Assembly: GCA_016715075.1 (NCBI GenBank)
Contig: JADKBK010000040.1
Span: 1 to 23,128 of the forward strand
DNA: 23,128 nt
Direction: 5' to 3'
DNA from: Bacteroidales bacterium
GTDB lineage: Bacteria > Bacteroidota > Bacteroidia > Bacteroidales > VadinHA17
Part shown: in pieces, positions 17,720-23,128 of the stretch
How the letters are laid out: each line of letters opens with the position of its first letter
Position numbering within the stretch: the stretch's first letter is position 1
Translations under genes and position numbers: made by a program
Notes under the pieces: generated by a model
The model's database searches: none
What the model saw: only the letters and a program-made list of their open reading frames with translations
Told to the model about the DNA's origin: nothing

Positions 17720-19231
17720 TTATTTTTTAAATATCCGGACAACAACGCATTGGTGAGGTTCGACATGTCCCACGAAATTATCAGAGAACCGACCGAGGGT
17801 TTCATGCTTCCATAAATCCCTGACATGCATTTCTCCACTAATTCCTAATTCCTGCCATTCTATCCCGATGTTTTTATTCTCTGAATCATTCCTGTTGAGT
17901 AATCCGACAGCCCATGAGCCATCAGAAAGAGGTTTAGCAAACACTTCTGCATCCCCGTCATCTCTAATCCTTTTTGCCTGTTTTCCAAGAGGGTCCTGGT
18001 TGATTGCTATCAACTCGCTGTTAATCAGAATCTCTCTTACATCCAGATTCATATTACGGATATCGTTACCTGCAAGAAGCGGAGCTGCCATCAGGCACCA
18101 GAGACTCATGTGGGATCTGTACTCCTCCATTGTGCATCCTTTTACTCCGGCCCTGTTTACTACTGTTGTTTTGCTGGTATCAATGCCAACAACAAGCATA
18201 TCAGGATCATTCCAGTGTCCAGGACCCGCATAGTCTGCGAGTGGAGCATTCATATCCAGTATCTGCATTATGCTGTTCGACCCGGCATTGTAGACATCAA
18301 GCAGCCATGAATTCCTGATATCGAGTGTCGTCCGCCAGTAATTACCACCGACAGAAGAGGCCCATTCATAAGGTTTGCGACCGCCAGCCTGTCCATGAGG
18401 AGGAATACCACCTTCACCCCATTCGCATATACTGAATACAATCGATCTGCCTGTTTTTCTCAAGGCCTCTGCCATTCTTTTATACCTTATGATAGCCGTA
18501 TCCCTCGAAGGAGGAGCATTACAATAGTCGTATTTGAGCAGATCAATTCCCCAGGATGCGAAATCCATGGCATCCTGCTCTTCATATCCGTAGCTGCCTG
18601 CAACTCCGCCGCAAGTAAGATTGGCAGCATCGGAATAGATTCCAAGTTTGAGCCCCTTTGAATGAACATAGTCAGCTACAGCTTTAATACCATGCGGAAA
18701 TTTTGCCGTATTTATCTGTATTTTTCCATTTTGATCACGATAAGGCAGCTGCCACAGGTCATCAATATTGATATACTGGTATCCTACATCTTTCATTCCT
18801 GATGATTCCATGCTGTCGGCAATCTGCCTGATCAGGGAATCACTTATGTTGACATCAAAGGTGTTCCAGCTGTTCCATCCCATTGGAGGAGTGAGAGCCA
18901 GAAGATCTCCGATCTTAATTATCAGGTTACTGCTGGTCTTCCCATAATCGTTTTCTGCTGTAAGCGTTACCGGATAATCACCCTTTTCAACTACACTGCC
19001 TTGAATAATCCCTGTGGAAACATCAAGTGACAGTCCTGAAGGCAGGCCTATGGCACTCCACTTTACTGGTCTGGCACCTTCAGTCGGTATATAAAACAGA
19101 AATGGTGTCCCGGGATAATTGGAAGTAATAAATGGAGGATTGATTAAAGGTACTAAATCCCTTTTCCCCTTTTCTGTTGAACATCCTGCTGACAGAAGAG
19201 ATAATATTGTAACTACAGTAATTATTCGCAT
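17720..19231 (-). CDS. GH27 alpha-galactosidase lipoprotein with N-terminal putative Ig domain
   Basis: Seen: an intact 503-residue ORF. MRIITVVTILSLLSAGC is a lipoprotein signal with Cys17. Residues about 30-108 (WSAIGLPSGLSLDVSTGIIQ, VTLTAENDYG) are a putative Ig (He_PIG-type) domain. The GH27 barrel begins at LTPPMGWNSWNTFDVNISDS (113-132), with YQYINIDDLWQ (151-161), GIYSDAANLTCGG, and LLKYDYCN (231-238), where D235 is the nucleophile. YWRTTLDIRNSW (298-309) has D304 at the acid/base position of human alpha-galactosidase A Asp231. PGHWNDPDML follows, then a C-terminal beta-domain. Known: GH27 releases alpha-D-galactose (or alpha-GalNAc) with retention. The lipid anchor suggests it works on the cell envelope. 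Part of the run GH27-GH20-ceramidase-like with gaps under 30 bases. Confidence 0.94.
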   Translation of the reverse strand: MRIITVVTILSLLSAGCSTEKGKRDLVPLINPPFITSNYPGTPFLFYIPTEGARPVKWSAIGLPSGLSLDVSTGIIQGSVVEKGDYPVTLTAENDYGKTSSNLIIKIGDLLALTPPMGWNSWNTFDVNISDSLIRQIADSMESSGMKDVGYQYINIDDLWQLPYRDQNGKIQINTAKFPHGIKAVADYVHSKGLKLGIYSDAANLTCGGVAGSYGYEEQDAMDFASWGIDLLKYDYCNAPPSRDTAIIRYKRMAEALRKTGRSIVFSICEWGEGGIPPHGQAGGRKPYEWASSVGGNYWRTTLDIRNSWLLDVYNAGSNSIMQILDMNAPLADYAGPGHWNDPDMLVVGIDTSKTTVVNRAGVKGCTMEEYRSHMSLWCLMAAPLLAGNDIRNMNLDVREILINSELIAINQDPLGKQAKRIRDDGDAEVFAKPLSDGSWAVGLLNRNDSENKNIGIEWQELGISGEMHVRDLWKHETLGRFSDNFVGHVEPHQCVVVRIFKK

Positions 19232-19256
19232 TTTTTTAAGTTATAAATATTCGGTT

Positions 19257-20375
19257 TCAGAGTTTTATAAAATATTTATTCAAATAAAGATAATATAGAA
19301 GTAACCATTCCAATGCTGATGATAACAAAGCAATTACAAGGCTTTGAGCTACTCCGAGAGAATCCCTGATACCATAGATGAAGAAATAGGAGATATTGTC
19401 AAAGCTCATTACATGGGTAAGCATATAAATAGTGATCGCGTTTGAGCCAACAACCACAAAAAAGAATGCCCATTTCTGATATTTAAGAATATCAATGAGC
19501 CAGTAAAACAGAACAAGCAAAAGCAGTGTCAAGCCTCCTGAAAACAGGACGTATGAACTTGTCCAGAGATTCTTGATTATCGGAAACGACAGTGACCATA
19601 TTAATCCTGCTGCAATCAGGACAATGGCCGCTATCAGCATGTAGAGGGCTTTCTTTTCTTTAGTGTTACCAGACTGAAGCCAGTATCCCGTAAGAACACC
19701 CAGAAGCGCTGTGGAGACTGTCGGTATCATATATGGAGAAAGAAGGATCCTCCAATTAATACCGATATTTGCAGCAACAAGTTTTGATATATATTCATTG
19801 AAATTACCCTCCGAGGAAAAGTTACCTGCGCCATATCCGGGAACTGGTATAAACTTCATAATCAGGAAATAGAATATCATAATTCCGGCTGCCCATAAAG
19901 CAACACCCCTGCCTGAAGTGTTGAGCATTATCAGGGAGGCAAAGAAATAGCCGACAGCCAGAAGCTGGAGCACTCCGTAATATCCAATAACCTCACCTTC
20001 ATACTTCAACTCCGGATCCCAGTATCCAAAGCATATTAATCCCAGTATGAAGAGAATGATGGTCCTGAATATAATATGTTTGTAAAGTTCTTTTTTACCA
20101 GAGGAGGATTCAAGCCTCCTTTTATAAGAGAATGGCAGGGTCATTCAGATTATAAACAGGAACATTGGAAAGATCAGATCGTAAAATCGGAATCCTTCCC
20201 ATGGCACATGTTCCATTTGTATCTTCAGCATTCTGAAAAAAGCATTATCAGAAATTTCCGGCAAGGCTCTCAATATATAACTACCGCCTACCAGCATGAA
20301 CATTGTAAATCCTCTTAATGCATCAATTGAAACCAGTCTGTCAGCTTTGAATGCATTTTCCATCTGCTTTTCCAT
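19257..20375 (-). pseudogene. HGSNAT-like (DUF5009) membrane acyltransferase, interrupted by one in-frame TGA
   Basis: Seen: ATG at 20375 gives RLVSIDALRGFTMFMLVGGS (13-32), then EHVPWEGFRFYDLIFPMFLFII (55-76), then TGA (20147-20145). In the same frame it goes directly on as MTLPFSYKRRLESSSGKKEL through nine or so hydrophobic helices to the stop at 19257. The intact paralog next door has FMVGVSLPF where this gene has FII-stop-MTLPF, so GGA (Gly) to TGA is the only defect and no indel is needed. Known: HGSNAT-type proteins transfer acetyl groups from cytoplasmic acetyl-CoA to sugars across the membrane; the His in EHVPW aligns with the family's active-site region. The stop is followed at once by ATG (TGAATG), so reinitiation could yield an N-terminally truncated protein. 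Downstream gene GH27 follows 25 bases later. Confidence 0.85.
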
Positions 20376-20536
20376 TGAATTCTTATCCGTTTAAAATATA
20401 AAAATATACAGAACATTTTAAGCATAGTAATACTAATATACTGATATATAGTAGAATTATATTGTACCTGTAAACTGGTTTACCTCATCAATTTTCTTCA
20501 CTTCAACCAGATGAATTCAGGACACTCCATAAGGAA

Positions 20537-21646
20537 TCAGACTTTGAGGAATGTTTTCTTACGGTATAAAAAATAGAGGAATAACCACTCAGTAACGAGT
20601 ATACATAAACTCATGAAAACCGGTTTTGCGACACCAAGATGATCTATGAACCCATAAACAAACATATTGACAAAGGCTCCAAAATCCAGAAACCTGACTG
20701 CCAGGTAAATTGTTATTGAGTTAAGCCCAACAACGACAAAAGGGAAAGCCCATTTTTTATAACCCCTGACATCAATTATCCAATAGAACAAACTGAGCAT
20801 CATCGCACTCAGCCCAATTGTCAGCATTGCATAAGAGCTCGACCATAACCTGAAAATAATTGGAAAGGAGAAATTCCAGATAAGGCCTGCAATAACACTC
20901 CCCAATCCGGCTATACCGAGTCCGAGTGCTTTTTTCCCCGGGGAATTTGCAGTTCTGAGCCAATGGCCTGAAAGAACTCCTGACAGGCAAACAGCGATTG
21001 ATGATAACTGCTGAAGTATCCCATCTTCATCATAAGAACCATTATATAACTTTCCCGGCAGAAACTTCTGATCAATAAAAGCATGAAGGTTTCCTTCAGG
21101 TGTAATAACTCCCGGTCCAAAACCAGGGACAGGAACGAGGATCATTAGCAGCCAGTAAGATATCAATAGAGCCCCGGCAATAAATGCCTGAGTTTTGATA
21201 TCAGTATTCATTACGATCAGGGCGGAAAAGAAATAAGCTGTTGCAATTCTTTGCAAAACACCCGTATATCCAAAATCAGAAAAGTCGAAACCAAGGAATC
21301 CATTTAGCACCAGACCCAGGAAGAAAAGCAGCAAGCTACGTTTGATAATATGAATATAAAGCTTCTTCCGGCTGTACCCCTTCTGCAATCTTTTGGTTAA
21401 TGCGAATGGAAGACTTACACCAACCATAAAGATGAAAAGAGGGAATATCAGATCGTAAAGATGGAATCCATGCCAGGGAGTGTGTTCACACTGGTCTGCA
21501 AGCCAGTTGAACAATGCATTGTCTGAAAGAGTCGGAAGAGCCTGGAAGACTCCTGCAATTCCGACAAGGAATAACATATCAAGTCCTCTGAGAGCATCCA
21601 ATGATACTAAACGTCCTTCCTCTGACTTATTGTCGTCTGTACCCAT
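20537..21646 (-). CDS. HGSNAT-like (DUF5009) membrane acyltransferase, intact paralog
   Basis: Seen: an intact 369-residue polytopic protein with about ten hydrophobic helices. The N-terminus has RLVSLDALRGLDMLFLVGIA (12-31), DQCEHTPWHGFHLYDLIFPL (51-70) and FIFMVGVSLPFAL, the hallmark block of the heparan-alpha-glucosaminide N-acetyltransferase family. His55 corresponds to the active-site His region and Gly76 is the residue replaced by TGA in the neighbouring paralog. WAFPFVVVGLNSITIYLAVR near the C-terminus is also shared with the paralog (WAFFFVVVGSNAITIYMLTH). Known: family members acetylate amino sugars during transmembrane transfer. Inferred: in this locus it may acetylate GlcN/GalN freed from glycans, or modify envelope sugars. 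The 161-base gap to the paralog holds no gene. Bacterial substrates for this family are poorly defined. Confidence 0.85.
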   Translation of the reverse strand: MGTDDNKSEEGRLVSLDALRGLDMLFLVGIAGVFQALPTLSDNALFNWLADQCEHTPWHGFHLYDLIFPLFIFMVGVSLPFALTKRLQKGYSRKKLYIHIIKRSLLLFFLGLVLNGFLGFDFSDFGYTGVLQRIATAYFFSALIVMNTDIKTQAFIAGALLISYWLLMILVPVPGFGPGVITPEGNLHAFIDQKFLPGKLYNGSYDEDGILQQLSSIAVCLSGVLSGHWLRTANSPGKKALGLGIAGLGSVIAGLIWNFSFPIIFRLWSSSYAMLTIGLSAMMLSLFYWIIDVRGYKKWAFPFVVVGLNSITIYLAVRFLDFGAFVNMFVYGFIDHLGVAKPVFMSLCILVTEWLFLYFLYRKKTFLKV

Positions 21647-21735
21647 GGTCCAACCATCATGTTATATTAAAAAATCAATTAAACCGACGAAAAAGATGGA
21701 TCCGGTATTGACCGTTGCCCTAAGTATAATGGTAC

Positions 21736-22566
21736 CTATTTCGGAATATCCGAGTAACTGATCAGCTGGATATTTTTCTTCCTGATAATATCTCTGGCCT
21801 TCTGGGAACAGAGCAAAGCAGTAACATCACTTCTCTCTTTTCCTGCCAGACCCGGATGCACTGCAAGTATCAGGGTTCCCGGTTTAAGATTCTCCAGAAG
21901 GTCATAGAACATTTGTTTCTTCTCATCCGGCAGTGGTACAATATCATAATAGGCAATAGCACCGTCAGGGAGAGTCTGCAGCGGCCAGCTTTCAAAATCA
22001 TTGTAAACCCAGGTATATCCATTCTGACTTCCTGAAACATTCTGACCATAAACCACTTTCTGTTCCAGGCATATTTTTCTTACAATATCAGCTACAATTC
22101 CGGGTGGGTTCATATGGTAATCCATGTAAACAAAGTGTAGTCCACTCCTTACTGCCTTGTCTACCTGTGCCCTTATTTCCTTTTCGAAATCGGCAGGATC
22201 AGGATTTGCTTTATCCAGTTCCTCTCTGTTATCAAAAAAGTAACCCCTGGCATCCACCAGAGTCGGAATTTCTTCAGGTGACAGCACCGGTCTGAATCCT
22301 GTTCCCATTACAGCTATATGAACACCGGCAGCCAGTTTTGGGTTTTCTTTGCACAATTTTACCCCTTCAACAAAAAACAGAGAAGCAGGCATAATGCTTG
22401 CAGAGGTTACAATACCATCCTTATGTGCCTTGATAATTGCATTATTTATATCATTATGGTAACCCATATCATCCGCCCGGACTATCAGTTTAATTGGCTG
22501 CTGTGCCTGTAAAAAAAGGTTCGGTAACACAAGAATCAAGAGGAGTAAAATTATTCGGATCTTCAC
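21736..22566 (-). CDS. ChbG/YdjC-like carbohydrate deacetylase, secreted
   Basis: Seen: GTG at 22566 opens a signal peptide (VKIRIILLLLILVLPNLFLQ, cleavage near AQQ). I prefer it to the upstream ATG at 22686, which would put 40 residues before the signal and overlap the beta-helix gene. The mature part has PIKLIVRADDMGYHNDINNA (metal-binding Asp-Asp), TSASIMPAS, AAGVHIAVMG (metal His), FVYMDYHMNPP (further His) and GTLILAVHPG, the signature order of the YdjC/ChbG family. Length 276 residues, typical. Known: ChbG removes acetyl from chitooligosaccharides; homologs act on other N-acetylated sugars. Inferred: exported deacetylation of GlcNAc/GalNAc-containing fragments, next to acyltransferases that could do the reverse reaction. 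The normal GLHL is GVHI here. Confidence 0.85.
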   Translation of the reverse strand: MKIRIILLLLILVLPNLFLQAQQPIKLIVRADDMGYHNDINNAIIKAHKDGIVTSASIMPASLFFVEGVKLCKENPKLAAGVHIAVMGTGFRPVLSPEEIPTLVDARGYFFDNREELDKANPDPADFEKEIRAQVDKAVRSGLHFVYMDYHMNPPGIVADIVRKICLEQKVVYGQNVSGSQNGYTWVYNDFESWPLQTLPDGAIAYYDIVPLPDEKKQMFYDLLENLKPGTLILAVHPGLAGKERSDVTALLCSQKARDIIRKKNIQLISYSDIPK

Positions 22567-22666
22567 AATAACACCTGTTTTTAAACTCTGTACTAACGAA
22601 ATTACACATTCTTTCCTGAAAAAAATGATATAGATATCTTGAATTGTAATACTAAAATACCACATA

Positions 22667-23128
22667 TTACCGCCTGAATTCATCACTCTTATCGGATACC
22701 ATACTGCATTTTTTTAATGATACTGCCGGTAATTCTTTATTAGACGGGGATGGTGCCACAGTCATATTGGTGAGCTTCAGGTTATTCACTTTGACTGCCT
22801 CCAGGGCATAGGTGTAGTAGTCAGCCTCTACCCCTTCCCATCCAATGTTTCCCTGATTAAAAAATACATTTTCAGCATTCTCAATGTATACAACAGGAAC
22901 ATCCGACCTGAATATTTCTTTCCCTGCTACCATATTGGGCCTCAGGTCGAAATTGCCCCCGCTTACTTTATCCAAAGCACTCTTTCGAAGAATAAAATCA
23001 AAATTGGTGAAGAAGATATTCTGCAATTTTGTCTCTTCAGAGGCATACATCAGAATTGCATTTTCCCCTCTGCAGGTTATATTGGTAAAATGAATGTTTT
23101 TTATTATCCCGATGGGACTATCGGGGAC
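22667..23128 (-). CDS. Right-handed beta-helix protein (GH28/pectate-lyase-like), C-terminal part
   Basis: Seen: the frame is open from the window edge to the stop at 22667, about 153 residues. The 5' end lies outside. The text is repetitive: PIGIIKNIHFTNITCRGENA, LQNIFFTNFDFILRK, VVYIENAENVFFNQGNIGWE, LEAVKVNNLKLTNMTVAPSP. The recurrent NI/FxN pattern is that of successive coils of a right-handed beta-helix, as in GH28 polygalacturonase-like proteins. The catalytic coils are not in the window, so the activity cannot be judged. It ends 100 bases before the deacetylase start. The first bases at the edge contain a palindromic repeat in frame. Confidence 0.7.
   Translation of the reverse strand, partial: VPDSPIGIIKNIHFTNITCRGENAILMYASEETKLQNIFFTNFDFILRKSALDKVSGGNFDLRPNMVAGKEIFRSDVPVVYIENAENVFFNQGNIGWEGVEADYYTYALEAVKVNNLKLTNMTVAPSPSNKELPAVSLKKCSMVSDKSDEFRR
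23108..23125. repeat. Variant of the CCCGAT/ATCGGG palindrome inside a coding region
   Basis: CCCGAT (23108-23113) and ATCGGG (23120-23125) flank a six-base centre. On the minus strand the sequence starts CCCGATAG, as in the 2374-2389 palindrome, and ends ATCGGGA. It encodes PDSPIG in the beta-helix gene. Confidence 0.5.

Noticed and set aside
20145..20147. TGA read as glycine (alternative genetic code)
   Set aside because: The epimerase-like, amidohydrolase and AraC genes all end at TGA at family-appropriate positions, and no other gene has an in-frame TGA at a Gly codon.

Overview
The window looks like a Bacteroidota chromosome segment, probably from a Bacteroidales or Marinilabiliales-type free-living glycan degrader. 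The grounds are moderate to low GC, leader peptides with few Shine-Dalgarno sequences, TAnnTTTG-like promoter elements, a dense carbohydrate-active enzyme locus, and several intergenic palindromic repeat families of a style common in Bacteroidota. No SusC/SusD pair, sulfatase, tRNA, rRNA or CRISPR array is visible.

Layout. A single plus-strand AraC-type regulator (9301-10154) sits in the middle and everything else is on the minus strand. Left of it, read from 9171 down to 1, is a sugar-catabolism and glycosidase block: amidohydrolase, L-fucose/arabinose isomerase-like protein, aldose-epimerase-like protein, GH29 alpha-L-fucosidase, class II aldolase, a DUF559 endonuclease cassette, FGGY sugar kinase, and a GH172 (DUF2961) lipoprotein cut by the window edge. 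The amidohydrolase, isomerase and epimerase genes overlap by 1-4 bases, so they are a tight operon. Right of it, from 23128 down to 10521, is an exported glycan-degradation block: right-handed beta-helix/GH28-like protein, ChbG/YdjC-like deacetylase, two tandem HGSNAT-like membrane acyltransferases, GH27 alpha-galactosidase, GH20 hexosaminidase, neutral-ceramidase-like protein, Tat-exported BNR/sialidase-like propeller, and a GH123-like (DUF4091) N-acetylgalactosaminidase candidate. Together the exported enzymes could strip alpha-Gal, Fuc, GalNAc and GlcNAc from a complex glycan or glycolipid. The left block could isomerise, phosphorylate and cleave a released sugar, with the AraC regulator as the likely local switch.

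Integrity. Nine genes between 1 and 14133 are frameshifted, often several times. Most breaks I could resolve are repaired by adding one base to a short homopolymer run, and conserved motifs continue at once in the next frame. GH29 and DUF559 in the same stretch, and all genes beyond 14165, are free of indels. One acyltransferase instead carries a single in-frame TGA at a conserved Gly codon. This pattern fits either consensus errors in low-coverage sequence or very recent gene decay, and raw reads would decide.

Repeats. The most interesting non-coding structure is a ~450-bp cassette (2591-3042). A DUF559 (Vsr/PD-(D/E)XK-like) endonuclease gene lies between 26-bp G/C-run inverted terminal repeats that match at 22 of 26 positions, and the gene's own stop codon is inside one repeat. 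A gene-less copy of the same ends lies at 12581-12646. Three further families are present: CTCTGTG-type repeats with a nested CCCGATAGCTATCGGG palindrome (2327-2456), a CTTTGTG/CCTTCGTG hairpin (5732-5830), and an array of GGTCGCGACC-cored palindromes (10299-10517).
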